A stretch of 64,000 nucleotides of DNA, taken from Veillonella_A intestinalis. GTDB lineage: Bacteria > Bacillota > Negativicutes > Veillonellales > Veillonellaceae. Under the pieces are notes generated by a model that saw only the letters and a program-made list of their open reading frames with translations, was not told where the DNA came from and ran no database searches. A program made the translations under genes and the position numbers. Within the stretch, counting starts at the first letter, position 1; every line of letters starts with the position of its first letter. The stretch covers positions 111,782-175,781 of the forward strand of contig NZ_CALPCB010000007.1 of the NCBI RefSeq assembly GCF_943192895.1, given 5' to 3'. Shown piece by piece: positions 25,701 to 33,701 of this stretch.

Positions 25701-26863
25701 CCTAGAGCTACTGAATATGCGCCTTTAGTCAGTGCATTAGGGCCAATAGCAATACTACCATAACCTGTTGCACCCTTATTATCTTTATTCGTGTCAGTAT
25801 CATTAGCCGCTTTTATAGAAACATACTCAACACCACTACCAGCACTGTTGCTTATTAAGCTAGCTACTTTATTCAACTGTGCTAAGTTAACTGCATCAGT
25901 GTCTTGTGTACCAGCTGCTACATTTGTAATTTGGCGAGTGCCTGCAGAATCATTTCCAGTTGCAGCATACCCTACAGATACAGCGCCTAAGGTAGATGTC
26001 CAAGTAGAGTTTTTCTTATCAGCATCACTTACAGTAGTATTAGTTGGAGATGCGCCTATCTCGCCAGCTGCTACACTTGCTACAGAATTAGAGCCAATAG
26101 CTACACCATCAGCTGCAGTAGCATTTGCCTTATAACCAGCTACAACTACATTAGAAACATTATTAGCGCCTAATTTATTATCACTTTTTACACCGGAGCC
26201 TAAAATCACTGAATTAGTAACACCTGTTAAGATACGATTGTCACCAATTAGAGTATTACCAGTACCATTTGTTACTTCATTATCTGTACCAATTACATAC
26301 GCATGATCAGTTGTAGTAACTTTATTTCTAGCGCCTGAAATAAAGTTGTAGTCACTAGTATCTAATGCACCTTTACCTTTTATCACATTTGATACGCCTG
26401 TAACAGAAGAGTACTTACCAAAATCAACACTGTTAGCCCCACCTATGACAAGCACTTGACCACCACTGTCTTTTACTGACCCAGCTAAATTAAACGGATC
26501 AACATCTTCTATATTTCCATATGAATTAGTTACTGTATTACCTGCACCAAAAATCAATGCTGCATTAGCATTTTCTGTTCTATTAACAGCCCCCACAATT
26601 GCATTAGCTACACCATCATATGCATTACTAGCATTCGTTCTAATTTCATTACCAGAGCCTGCAATAGTTGCCATAGCACCTAGATAAGTCCCTCCAGCAT
26701 TAACAATTCGACTTCCGCCTGCAACAACAGTACCTATACCTAGAGCCCCTTGACCGTCAGCATTCCACTTAGCAAAAGGACCATATGGTGTTGGCATCGC
26801 GCTATAATATGGTACCAGTGTTGTTCCATCAGCTGCCTGAACCCCTACTGTCCCCCTGCACAC
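19787..26863 (-). CDS. Trimeric autotransporter adhesin, main body (frameshifted from its signal region)
   Basis: About 2,350 residues of YadA-like head repeats (AIGxxA patterns such as SIAIGPNALTKGAYSVALG), neck segments of the NVAQL type, stalk modules, two collagen-like stretches (GxPGKDG) near residues 1370 and 1680, and a membrane anchor around 2205-2290 (VGAGAAALAALHPLEF). A coiled coil follows the anchor. It would form a trimeric surface fibre for adhesion. The frame lacks an export signal because the ESPR region lies in another frame at 26845-27009; one extra G in the run at 26852-26856 would join them. Confidence 0.85.
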   Translation of the reverse strand: MCRGTVGVQAADGTTLVPYYSAMPTPYGPFAKWNADGQGALGIGTVVAGGSRIVNAGGTYLGAMATIAGSGNEIRTNASNAYDGVANAIVGAVNRTENANAALIFGAGNTVTNSYGNIEDVDPFNLAGSVKDSGGQVLVIGGANSVDFGKYSSVTGVSNVIKGKGALDTSDYNFISGARNKVTTTDHAYVIGTDNEVTNGTGNTLIGDNRILTGVTNSVILGSGVKSDNKLGANNVSNVVVAGYKANATAADGVAIGSNSVASVAAGEIGASPTNTTVSDADKKNSTWTSTLGAVSVGYAATGNDSAGTRQITNVAAGTQDTDAVNLAQLNKVASLISNSAGSGVEYVSIKAANDTDTNKDNKGATGYGSIAIGPNALTKGAYSVALGYKAQIDSNSSNQIAIGSEATAKNNDSIAIGNKANATDGVAIGREANSNTSTSVAMGLYSKANKQGSVSIGYNTVSNDNGTALGYRSESYNGDSAAFGSHARAYEKQSLASGYKATTYSEQSIAIGSQAVVYADKGVALTKAEYDAITDEKVKANYALDPLTMDQGGPKYYKTGKSGYGTAIGYNAEVFAQSGLALGHQASSSEKAGVALGKSASASAENGIALGSNSRVTKNDGVALGSNSKASRTAGNAGYDPSTNSTSSQSIPAWKSTMGAVAVGYAADGNIPAGTRQITNLAAGTYATDAVNVAQLKAARVKVQAATGDANSVTVSSSTATDGSTIYTISGLNTDTDTKVTGGTATYNQATGAGTITVTDSSGDTTNPITIEGLQDTYVTGVTLEDGTLTLTRNAGADLTVNNIATKADLAAIKPIEYFSVNSTATGNKDNKGATGTNAVAIGPNATANGEGSVAIGNNVRTSGAGTVVIGDGAHVTANITLDGHIAIGKNARVFAGGGEQEAKLGFDPTIWPKGGVGGYDKPTDLSRVATGIAMGVNSNARTGSIDIGGRTYNGLMGGKQVSGNDAIGFHVNQTALGTNTYAKGLFSTMLGSYSIATGGSDGSGGGNTMAYGGQNFGATVVGSLNSIRSNEEIQFIELFGKETPVGVSSQGVANTITGVANITENTNGSLIYGAGNKISNSITSINPPTTGAASVDAMVDSLQTAIRNSKSGGATMAFGGGNVADYTRKSAIIGVNNTLIGTAADPKSGAKEYISEFNAITGFENTATNVSHVTATGSNNKITDTDNTILFGDNRTLTGANNSVVMGAASKETVLNVTDATVIGYNANVTVKDGVALGSGSIANTAAGKLGYIPAGKDLTDADKATATWTSKLAAVSVGDVATGKTRQITGVAAGTAATDAVNVAQLQAVAEIAENATTAAGKHTVVSVNGGEKATNTTYVGEGNLQINVTNKDGQNTYDIKLKDNLTIGTKGEPGKDGQPGTKGEVGSITIIGENGKDAEGKELPEGNNTSANISVKDGAKGLDGKDGVTRIVYTDENKTPHEVATMDDGLKFAGDDGTTKVVSKKLNEQLDIKGGATDFTENNIAVVADVDAQGNATGLHVKLAKNINLADGSIKFNETVKDADGNSLVKGEDGKWYIDLTGAVYDKDTNTYTKDGNTLQPVTPSTKGSVELSENGLDNGGNKITNVGEGTDKTDAVNKGQLDKAIEDLGDKVGDAHTAITLNGKEVTPGTDKLGAPVQDNNLELAAKIVNGKTTYDIKMSKDLVLGTKGEPGKDGEDGQPGTPGKAGKPGSITIIGENGKDAQGNELPEGNNTSANISVKDGAKGLDGKDGVTRIVYTDENKTPHQVATMDDGLNFAGDDAKPIPKKLNEQLDIKGGADTEKLSDNNIGVVSETKDGKTYLSVKLAKDLTGLTSINVGGIKGADGNYTGGITINNGGINMGGKKITNVGSGIVEGDNKNNTNVANINDVLQLVGKEVEAAKVTAGDNISVENNKVSLKEDITLGKDETKQVEIKGSDGTITAGSGANQVAIDGKDASVKAGAGENQVALDGANGQVTIGQAGDQIIMGNQEVSPIKPNGDQLGTKENGQFITGLDNTTWEPETKGYVPDRAATEGQLKDIADKINNIDTSVKESSRVFAGDEGEGKKVTVKSGETLHLNGGAAVDNLSDGNIGVVTQKDDKGNPTNGLDIKLSKDLKGLNSVTTKELTVTEKANIGDVTIEGDTITVGKGDSQTIINGEGISIPGKDGKDGVNISGEGIDMGGKPITNVGEAVNPGDAINKGQFDKTINDIGNGMNHMSNRISKLDRRVDRVGAGAAALAALHPLEFSPEAKWEVSAGVGNYKGANALALGAFYRPNGDTMFSIGTSLGGGENMVNAGVTLRVGDGETENYPARKVMAQQIKDLQYVVNTQNEKIEQLTQLVNTLVGANQQIQPIVSAPQAQADAETETAQQA
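21517..21862 (-). repeat. Internal adhesin module, copy 2 of 2
   Basis: This part of the first adhesin encodes a LNEQLDIKGGA stalk piece, the GLDGKDGVTRIVYTDENKTP block and a collagen-like stretch. It is nearly identical at DNA level to 22428-22760, about 910 bp away in the same orientation, so recombination between them could delete one module. Confidence 0.75.
22428..22760 (-). repeat. Internal adhesin module, copy 1 of 2
   Basis: Nearly identical partner of 21517-21862. Differences are mostly single bases, such as EVATMDDGLKFAG here against QVATMDDGLNFAG in the other copy. Confidence 0.75.
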
Positions 26864-27009
26864 AATGCCAACACAGATAGAGCCACACCTAATGTCCGGC
26901 CTGACTGAATATGAGTAGATGCTGCTTTACCACTATTTTTAGCCAATTCTGATACTACTACATAGCTATGCTTCACCTTACTCCAAATAACTTTATACTG
27001 TTTATTCAT
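26845..27009 (-). CDS. ESPR signal region of the first adhesin, out of frame with the body
   Basis: The ORF starts MNKQYKVIWSKVKHSYVVV, the extended signal peptide region (ESPR) found at the N-terminus of large autotransporters, followed by LGVALSVLALCAGG. It stops at once after the G run at 26852-26856. With six G instead of five the frame would continue as AGGTVGVQAADGT into the main body. AGGGAGGA precedes the ATG at 27009. As written, the two parts cannot make one exported protein without frameshifting. Confidence 0.8.
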   Translation of the reverse strand: MNKQYKVIWSKVKHSYVVVSELAKNSGKAASTHIQSGRTLGVALSVLALCAGGQ

Positions 27010-27600
27010 TAACCCATCCTCCCTTAACATCAACTAGTCAAATAACAGTAAATTTTATCATTTCACTAAATAAAAACTATATTCACAAATAAAGCTATTA
27101 CAAATCTCCTATATCACCTCACACATTAATTCATATTAATAAAGCCGTAAGGCATATCCCCCTCCCAAAAAACAAATAGACTTCATTTGTGTTCATTCTA
27201 GCCTTATAATAATACTCTGTCAATTTCAAAATACGCATTCTGGCTGCATTAATTTCATTTTAACTTCATTTTAATTAAGTGTTTTTCAAGATTTTAATAT
27301 ATTTTTTATTCCATCAATTCTGCTAATTAAATTTTTCCATAACTGAACTTATTAACTCAATGCAAAATCCCTCTAATTCAGTCATAAGAAAAATCGATTT
27401 AATCTATATTTCACAACCTCATATAAATTTCATATAAATTTTATATGAATTTAAAATATCTTAAAGTCTATATTATACTAATTTAGATTGTAAGAATGAA
27501 TAAATTTGCCGAAACAAAAAGAGACTAATTTTGTCAGTAATAATTAATTTAATATATTACTCCACTTTTAACCTATAGCTACAAATTATTTCTATCATTG
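27010..27600. other. Upstream region of the first adhesin gene
   Basis: About 590 bp of AT-rich DNA between two co-directional adhesin genes. Apart from the shared element at 27111-27144 I see no gene, RNA or strong repeat. It is presumably a long 5' leader with the promoter. Confidence 0.45.
27111..27144 (-). promoter_or_regulatory. Element shared by adhesin leaders, copy 1
   Basis: A 34-bp string containing CACACATTAATTCATATTAA lies about 100 bp upstream of the ESPR start. It matches 31345-31378 upstream of the second adhesin at all but two or three positions. The ATTAAT repeat within it could be a binding site or a promoter part. Confidence 0.55.
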
Positions 27601-27656
27601 TTCTATAAAATTAGATGTTGTCAAGAATCCCTATTCCATTCAGGAATAGATAAAAA

Positions 27657-27699
27657 AAACGACTGTATAGAAATTACTTCTATGCAGTCGTTTTTAAAA
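27657..27699 (-). terminator. Terminator of the second adhesin gene
   Basis: A 17-bp stem with one wobble pair (AAAACGACTG... with ...CAGTCGTTTT), 5-nt loop and T run on the minus strand, 13 bp after the stop codon. Confidence 0.85.
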
Positions 27700-27711
27700 C
27701 TCACTATTCAA

Positions 27712-30700
27712 TTATTGAGCTACTTCTTCTTTTTTGATTTTACCACCAAAAATGTCGCGGTAATCACCTTTTTCTTCGTTATCTTTATTATTTACACGAA
27801 CACGTTCGATTTTGTAACGATCATTATCTTCACCAGCAATGCGGTCAACACGACTGTGATCAAGACCTTCAAGGCGAGTTAATTCAGGGCCAAATTCATC
27901 GATAGCACGCGCCATGCCTGCATCGATTTCAGCACCATTCTTAAGCGCACGATATATAACAGCAGCAAACTCATATCGAGTAAGTGTACGATCGCCTTTG
28001 AATTCACCATCAGGATAACCAATTGTGAAGCCTTTCTTAGCAATAGTATCCACATATTCATAAGCCCAATGGTTCTTAGGCACATCTGGGAACTCCCGAG
28101 TAGAAATATCTGAGTAACCAGAAGCCATACCATTACCACCACGACGTAATTGTTCATTTTCAGCTACTAACTGTTGAACAATACGTTTCAAGGATTCTAC
28201 GTCTTTAGCAAGAGCTACACGCGATGTAGATACACCATTGGATTGACCAAAGCGGATACTTACACCTGCATTAAACATTTCATCGCCATTACCTAAGGTG
28301 CTACCAATGCTGAAACGAGTGTCTTCATTTGGCTGATAGTAAGCACCAATCGCAAATGCATCGGCATTTTTGTAATTACCATAACCTACGGCAAAATTCC
28401 ATTTGTCATCTGGATTAAAGTCTAATGGACTCAATGCAGCTAATGCAGCCGCACCAGCACCTACTTCGTTAACACGATTGTTCAATTTATTTACACGGCC
28501 ATTTAAATTACCGAAATCACCAGCTAAACCATCTACACGATCGCTTACAGCATCTAACTGACCACGATTTACTGCATCAGTTGGAGCTTCGCCTGCGCCA
28601 ACATTGTGAATCACATTGTCACCCATGCTAACATTATCGCCACTTACTACAACTGTATTTCCTTCAGCGCCTTTAACAGTTAAACCATCATTGTTAATAG
28701 TTGTGTTGCCAGTTGTTACGGAATTTAAGCCTGTTATATCTTTAGATAATTTAATATCTAAGCCTTGACCATTGGCCACTACGCCAATATTACCATCTGA
28801 TAAGTTGCTTGCATCAGCGCCACCTTTAAGATTTAAGGTTTCACCATTCTTAACAGTTACTTTTACGCCATCATCACCAGCAAATACACGACTAGAATCT
28901 TTTACAGCTGTATCAATATTGCCAATTTTTTCAGCTAAATCATGTAATTGGCCTTCAGTCGCTGCTCGGTGCTCTACATAGCCATTAGTCTCTGGATCCC
29001 AAGTTGTATTATCAAGTCCTGTAATGAATTGACCATTTTCTTTTGTACCTAACGGAGTATCAGGGGCCTTAATAGGACTAACTTCTTGGTTACCCATGAT
29101 AATTTGGTCTTCAGGATTACCATTATCTACACCAATAGTTACTTGACCTTTTGAACCATCAGCCACCACTTGGTTTTCACCTGTACCAGCAGTTACTTTA
29201 GCAGCTTCACCATTAATATTAACCTGCTTAGCCGTATCAGATTCATGTCCTAGAGTGATATTATCATTAAGATTTACTTTATTGCCAGCTGCTACAGTAA
29301 TATTTTTTCCTTCTTGTACGTTTGAGCCATTTATTACAAGGTTCTTAACATCACCAATAGCTGATGCTACTGTTCTCAATTGTGCTACGTTAACTGCATC
29401 AGTATCAGCTGTACCAGCGGCTACATTTGTAATCTGACGCGTTTTACCGTTTGCACCAACAGATACAGCAGCTAGTGTAGATTTCCAAGTAGCATTAGTT
29501 TTTGTGGATGCTGTATCTGTAACTGGGTCATAACCAACAACACCTTTATCTACAGTGGCAATAGAATCAAAACCAAGAGCCACGCCACCTACTGTTTCCA
29601 CATTTGCGTTATGACCAATTACAACCGCATCAGTTGCAGTTAGCTCAGTTTCTTCATCAACAGAACCTAGTACGATACTATTGTTAGCACCAGTTACTTT
29701 TCGATTATCACCAAATACAACGGCAGTCTTAGTATCTTTAACTGTATTATTAATACCTGCTAAAGTTACATCATCTACATTTTCTGCTTTATTGTTATAA
29801 CCCATAATGGAGTTATATTGACTAATGTCTGCAGCTGTACCAGTTAGGGTGTTTTTTACACCAATGATAGAAGATGCACGAGTGTAATCAGCTTTGTTAC
29901 TGCCACCAATAGCCAAAGTAGACCCGCCACTATCAGTATTACGTATAATGTCTAGCATTTTTACTTGCAATTCTTTAGCTGAATTTGCTGCTGAAGAACT
30001 AGCTAATAGGCCTGTACCAGGAATAGAAATACTTGTTACAGAGTTAGTAATTTCATTCCCTGCACCAAAGATTAAAGCCCCATTTGCATTGGCTACTTTA
30101 TTGGCCAAACCTACAATACTACTAGCTACACCAGAACTAGAGTTTTCAGCAGTAGCTGACTCCATGCTATTCATGGAACCCATAATAACGGCACCAAAGT
30201 TTTTACCTGCATCAACAGAGTCACGACCACCGGCATAATTACTAGTAGCAATAGAGTAGGCACCAGTAATTGTAGAGAAAGTACCATGGTTAAAGCTATT
30301 AGTACCAATTGTAGTTGCATTAACCCCCACACCAGTAGCTCTTCGGCCTGCTTCAGTAGACGTATCTACCTTTACATCACCTAATTGGCCAATGTATTTA
30401 TGAGTGCCCACCATTAAACTACCAGAACGAACATAAGAGTTTTCACCAATAGCTATGCCTGCTGCCAATTTGGATGGATCTGCAGGAATACGTGCCGTAG
30501 ATAAGAAGTTACCGCTAAATGTAGTTTGACCAAGGGCAAAGATAGCTTCTTGTTTACCAGCCATGTTTTCTACGTAGGCATTTTGACCTAGAGAAATACC
30601 AGCACTTTGGTCGGCATAATTTTCAACTTTAGCACCATTACCAATAGCAATGTCGCCACTGCCTTTACCACCATTACTATCCAAAATCCAAGCTTTATGA

Positions 30701-31239
30701 CCAATGGCAATACTATTGTGAGCTACTGCACTAGCCCCTACACCAGCAGCTAAGGCATTGTCACCTGTAGCACCATCATTGTTGTAGTTGCCACCTGGAG
30801 TTTGAGGGCCTTTTACACTGTAGTAATGTGTCTTATTATTGGTTACATCAGAAGTAGTAGCTATCCCACTTACAGCATAAGTAGAGTCATCATTACGCTT
30901 AAATGTTAGAGTGTCTCCTTCTAGAGTAACACTTGTTGTATCAAGATTTTTCAACCCAGCAATTTCAATAGTTTCAGCATTACTATCTGTTAAAATTAAA
31001 GTTCCTTCAGAACCATTATATGATACTTTACCTTCAACAATAGTCGTGTCAGTAGCATCAGCAGCCCAAACACTACCACTAATTCCTGCGCTTAACGCCA
31101 ATACAGCCAAAGTCACACCAATACGCTGACCTGTCTGAGATTTTGTTGTTGCTGTTTTACCAGCTTGTTTAGCAAGTTCAGAAACAACTACATAGCTGTT
31201 CTTAACCTTGCTCCAAATAACTTTATAATGCTTATTCAT
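27712..31239 (-). CDS. Trimeric autotransporter adhesin with C-terminal SLH domain
   Basis: The 1,175-residue protein begins with an intact ESPR (MNKHYKVIWSKVKNSYVVV) and signal sequence ending SGSVWA. Head repeats and NVAQL necks follow, then the YadA-type anchor at about 917-993. After the anchor come a coiled coil (LKRIVQQLVAENEQL) and one SLH domain (FPDVPKNHWAYEYVD...YPDGEF...LTRYEFA) at about 1050-1100, then a charged tail. SLH domains bind secondary polymer or polyamine-modified peptidoglycan in Veillonella, so the fibre may be tied to the cell wall from the periplasmic side. The placement is seen; the tether is inferred. Confidence 0.9.
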   Translation of the reverse strand: MNKHYKVIWSKVKNSYVVVSELAKQAGKTATTKSQTGQRIGVTLAVLALSAGISGSVWAADATDTTIVEGKVSYNGSEGTLILTDSNAETIEIAGLKNLDTTSVTLEGDTLTFKRNDDSTYAVSGIATTSDVTNNKTHYYSVKGPQTPGGNYNNDGATGDNALAAGVGASAVAHNSIAIGHKAWILDSNGGKGSGDIAIGNGAKVENYADQSAGISLGQNAYVENMAGKQEAIFALGQTTFSGNFLSTARIPADPSKLAAGIAIGENSYVRSGSLMVGTHKYIGQLGDVKVDTSTEAGRRATGVGVNATTIGTNSFNHGTFSTITGAYSIATSNYAGGRDSVDAGKNFGAVIMGSMNSMESATAENSSSGVASSIVGLANKVANANGALIFGAGNEITNSVTSISIPGTGLLASSSAANSAKELQVKMLDIIRNTDSGGSTLAIGGSNKADYTRASSIIGVKNTLTGTAADISQYNSIMGYNNKAENVDDVTLAGINNTVKDTKTAVVFGDNRKVTGANNSIVLGSVDEETELTATDAVVIGHNANVETVGGVALGFDSIATVDKGVVGYDPVTDTASTKTNATWKSTLAAVSVGANGKTRQITNVAAGTADTDAVNVAQLRTVASAIGDVKNLVINGSNVQEGKNITVAAGNKVNLNDNITLGHESDTAKQVNINGEAAKVTAGTGENQVVADGSKGQVTIGVDNGNPEDQIIMGNQEVSPIKAPDTPLGTKENGQFITGLDNTTWDPETNGYVEHRAATEGQLHDLAEKIGNIDTAVKDSSRVFAGDDGVKVTVKNGETLNLKGGADASNLSDGNIGVVANGQGLDIKLSKDITGLNSVTTGNTTINNDGLTVKGAEGNTVVVSGDNVSMGDNVIHNVGAGEAPTDAVNRGQLDAVSDRVDGLAGDFGNLNGRVNKLNNRVNEVGAGAAALAALSPLDFNPDDKWNFAVGYGNYKNADAFAIGAYYQPNEDTRFSIGSTLGNGDEMFNAGVSIRFGQSNGVSTSRVALAKDVESLKRIVQQLVAENEQLRRGGNGMASGYSDISTREFPDVPKNHWAYEYVDTIAKKGFTIGYPDGEFKGDRTLTRYEFAAVIYRALKNGAEIDAGMARAIDEFGPELTRLEGLDHSRVDRIAGEDNDRYKIERVRVNNKDNEEKGDYRDIFGGKIKKEEVAQ

Positions 31240-31344
31240 TGACTCAACCTCCCATAATACTAGTTAGTCATTTTAACTGTAAAATATATGATTACACCAA
31301 ACCAAAAACATATTCAATAAAAGTAAGGACGCTTAAACTATCTC

Positions 31345-31378
31345 ATATCACCCCACACATTAATTCACATTAATAAAG
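31345..31378 (-). promoter_or_regulatory. Element shared by adhesin leaders, copy 2
   Basis: A 34-bp string with CACACATTAATTCACATTAA about 105 bp upstream of the second adhesin start, matching 27111-27144. The same place in both leaders argues for a shared control site. The rest of 31240-31816 is AT-rich without a gene. Confidence 0.55.
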
Positions 31379-31816
31379 TTGCTAGGCGCGTCACACCACG
31401 CAAACTATTATCTCTCTTTTGCTTAATTATTTTATCTTTTACGGCCTATATCTGTCAATAAATTTTAACAGTTTTCTCATCATATTTTTCACTAACCTTT
31501 CATTAAATTCTAACTTTTTCAAGTTTATCAATTACAGCAACATATATAAAAAGTTCTGATATATATTGTAAAAATCTAAATCTATATTTCTTATATAACA
31601 TTTATCATTTAATACACACTTTATTGATAGGTTATTATGTTTTATCAACTTTCAAAACATTAATTCATAGTAAATTCATGATTATTGACATTATATTTTA
31701 TATACCCCTCTTGATAGCCTAATATACACCTCGAGAAGCTTGTATTATTTCACTCCCTTTTTCAAATTAATAGTTTACATTTTAAATCAATGGGTATATA
31801 ATATCTATGTTGTCAT

Positions 31817-31892
31817 GGACCACTAGCTCAGCTGGCAGAGCACCTGACTCTTAATCAGGGTGTCCAGGGTTCGATCCCCTGGTGGTCCACCA
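31817..31892 (+). tRNA. tRNA-Lys (CTT anticodon)
   Basis: The 76-nt cloverleaf has acceptor GGACCAC pairing with GTGGTCC, a D arm with AGCTCAGCTGGCAGAGC, anticodon stem CCTGA/TCAGG around loop CTCTTAA (anticodon CTT), T arm with GTTCGATC, and an encoded CCA end. Loop position 3-5 gives lysine. Confidence 0.95.
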
Positions 31893-31896
31893 TACC

Positions 31897-31925
31897 AAGG
31901 TCTTGCTAATGCAAGACCTTTTTTA
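31897..31925 (+). terminator. Terminator of tRNA-Lys
   Basis: AAGGTCTTGC and GCAAGACCTT form a perfect 10-bp stem with a 4-nt loop and a T run, 4 bp after the tRNA. Confidence 0.85.
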
Positions 31926-31930
31926 CATAC

Positions 31931-31970
31931 AAAAACGCCCTAATCCGATTTTCCAGATTAGGGCGTTTCA
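31931..31970 (-). terminator. Terminator facing the toxin-antitoxin operon
   Basis: AAACGCCCTAATC (31933-31945) pairs perfectly with 31956-31968. The minus strand then reads into a short T run, so it would stop leftward transcripts from the antitoxin gene at 32094, though 120 bp away. Confidence 0.65.
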
Positions 31971-32093
31971 AGTATCATTACCTGTAAATAGACACTAAAA
32001 TAATAATGTCGATTGTTGGATTCACAGCTCGAATACAGTGCAATAAAATTGGCATTGTAATTTTGCTAGGTACAAGCCTCATCGATAACGCAA

Positions 32094-33143
32094 CTATACA
32101 ATTTGATATTTAACCTTCAATTCTTGATACAATTGATAACCTAAAATATTGTCTTTCTGTAATCTGCCTAACACAATTCCTGGAGCTATATCCATTTTAT
32201 ACGCAAATTGGCAAATAGACTCTTTATCACCTGTGTATGTTTTTAAAAATGTTTCATACTCATTTTTAGGGATTAGCGTCTCTGCAGCAAAAGAATCAGC
32301 TTCAATTTCTTCACACTCAGTTGTCATTCGCTGATTATAAATATGACCTTCAATAATATGATACATTTCATGGAATAAACTAAACCAAAATATGTCCGCC
32401 GTTTTACCTCTAACCGTAAGGGCTAATACAATTTTTTTCCCATCAATAAATGATGCTCCATGTAAAAAAGATCCCTCTAAATGAGGTAAAAAAACTATAA
32501 CAATTCCACACTCACTTAATAATTCTTTCAAAGTTTGACAAAATTCGTCAGGCTCTTGTGTCGTTAGCCTTCGTATTTTAGGAATACTTTCTTTTAATTT
32601 TTCAATGTTAATATCCGAAACTACACGTTGTCTTGCCAACAGTTTTGCTTGTTGCGCCCATACCGCAAGTGCATAATTACTTTTATTTGATTCCCCATTC
32701 ACACGAAATGCAATTCCTGGTATTTTTAAAGAATCTATAATTTCTAATTTAGAAACTTCAAAAAAACGTCGTAAATTTTCAACTTTTTTTATCGCAACTC
32801 GTGTCTTCTCTACCCATCCAAGGCTAGCTATTTTAGCATAAGGAATTTTCCTAACTAATTCAATCTCTCGTTCCATTTCCAATTCAGCTTTTACTCTTGC
32901 CAAATCTTCTCTATACTCGGCCTCTAAACCCTGCCAAAACTTCATGGGCAAGCCCAGGACATTCTCTAACCGTAAAGCTACATCAGCACTAAGTTCTACT
33001 TTTCCATTAATCAAATTACTAATATGTTTTTCACTAAAGTTCATTCTTTGAGCAAATTCTTTTTGAGACATTCCTCTATATTCTAATTGTTCTTTTATGG
33101 TAGCACCTGGAGGAATTGCTATATAATTCTTACTGCTATACAT
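32094..33143 (-). CDS. HigA-type antitoxin with ImmA/IrrE protease-like domain
   Basis: The 349 residues open with an XRE helix-turn-helix of the HigA/VapI type (GMSQKEFAQRMNFSEKHISNLINGK, about 24-48) and end with an ImmA/IrrE metallopeptidase domain holding LFHEMYH and downstream EEIEADSFA as zinc ligands. The first part would neutralise the toxin and repress the operon. The protease-like part is common in long HigA forms. It lies 18 bp after the toxin gene. I infer a toxin-first higBA operon repressed at the palindrome upstream. Confidence 0.88.
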   Translation of the reverse strand: MYSSKNYIAIPPGATIKEQLEYRGMSQKEFAQRMNFSEKHISNLINGKVELSADVALRLENVLGLPMKFWQGLEAEYREDLARVKAELEMEREIELVRKIPYAKIASLGWVEKTRVAIKKVENLRRFFEVSKLEIIDSLKIPGIAFRVNGESNKSNYALAVWAQQAKLLARQRVVSDINIEKLKESIPKIRRLTTQEPDEFCQTLKELLSECGIVIVFLPHLEGSFLHGASFIDGKKIVLALTVRGKTADIFWFSLFHEMYHIIEGHIYNQRMTTECEEIEADSFAAETLIPKNEYETFLKTYTGDKESICQFAYKMDIAPGIVLGRLQKDNILGYQLYQELKVKYQIV

Positions 33144-33161
33144 CTGTAAACCCTCCTTTGA

Positions 33162-33461
33162 TTATTTATGGTAATCTTCTATGCTAATAATTATTACTAC
33201 ATCTAATTTTTCTTCATGTTTTCTAAATACTAATCTATACGGGTGAATTAAATCCATTGCATAATGTCCTTCAAGCTGACCTTTTAATGAATGACATCTT
33301 CCCACGGAAAACTTTATTAAAGTTTCAACATTATCACTATGTTTTAACTCTTTAATACGCTGAAAGATTTTTGCGGACATTTCTTCCCCATATGTTTTCT
33401 TTGCCTCTTTACCTTCTGTACACACTTTTTCTAACTTCTTAGTTCTATAAGTAACATCCAG
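33162..33461 (-). CDS. HigB/RelE-family toxin, apparent CTG start
   Basis: From a GTG at 33425 the product would lack the first family strand. Reading upstream in frame adds LDVTYRTKKLEK and reaches a CTG at 33461 preceded by AGAAGGTG at seven bases; this gives a normal 99-residue RelE/HigB toxin with the conserved CHSLKGQLEGHYAMDL and YRLVFRKH segments. RelE-family toxins cut mRNA on the ribosome. No ATG, GTG or TTG exists at the right place. CTG starts are rare, and a weak start would lower toxin synthesis; a mutation from ATG is an alternative. Confidence 0.75.
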   Translation of the reverse strand: MDVTYRTKKLEKVCTEGKEAKKTYGEEMSAKIFQRIKELKHSDNVETLIKFSVGRCHSLKGQLEGHYAMDLIHPYRLVFRKHEEKLDVVIIISIEDYHK

Positions 33462-33485
33462 TTTTTTGCACCTTCTCCCACAAAT

Positions 33486-33508
33486 AAATTAACCTATAAG
33501 GTTAATTT
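33486..33508. promoter_or_regulatory. Palindromic operator of the toxin-antitoxin operon
   Basis: AAATTAACCT and AGGTTAATTT form perfect 10-bp arms around ATA, 25 bp upstream of the toxin start. This is the expected place for autorepression by the antitoxin helix-turn-helix. Confidence 0.65.
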
Positions 33509-33701
33509 AATATTAACACTATTTAATCAGATTAGCAAGAAAATATGCTTATACTAAAATAACCTTAACGTCGAAGTAACGTCAAGGCCATTTCTCAAAT
33601 ACTTTGTTAAAGTTACGAGATGAGCCGAGCGTTGCAATACTTAGCTATCTCTCTTTCTATTATACCTACTCCACCGTCACTCGTCAAACACGGGTGACTT
33701 T

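Noticed and set aside
20258..26135. Many plus-strand open frames inside the adhesin gene
   Set aside because: They mirror the repetitive adhesin codons, lack ribosome binding sites and have low-complexity Ser/Pro/Leu composition.
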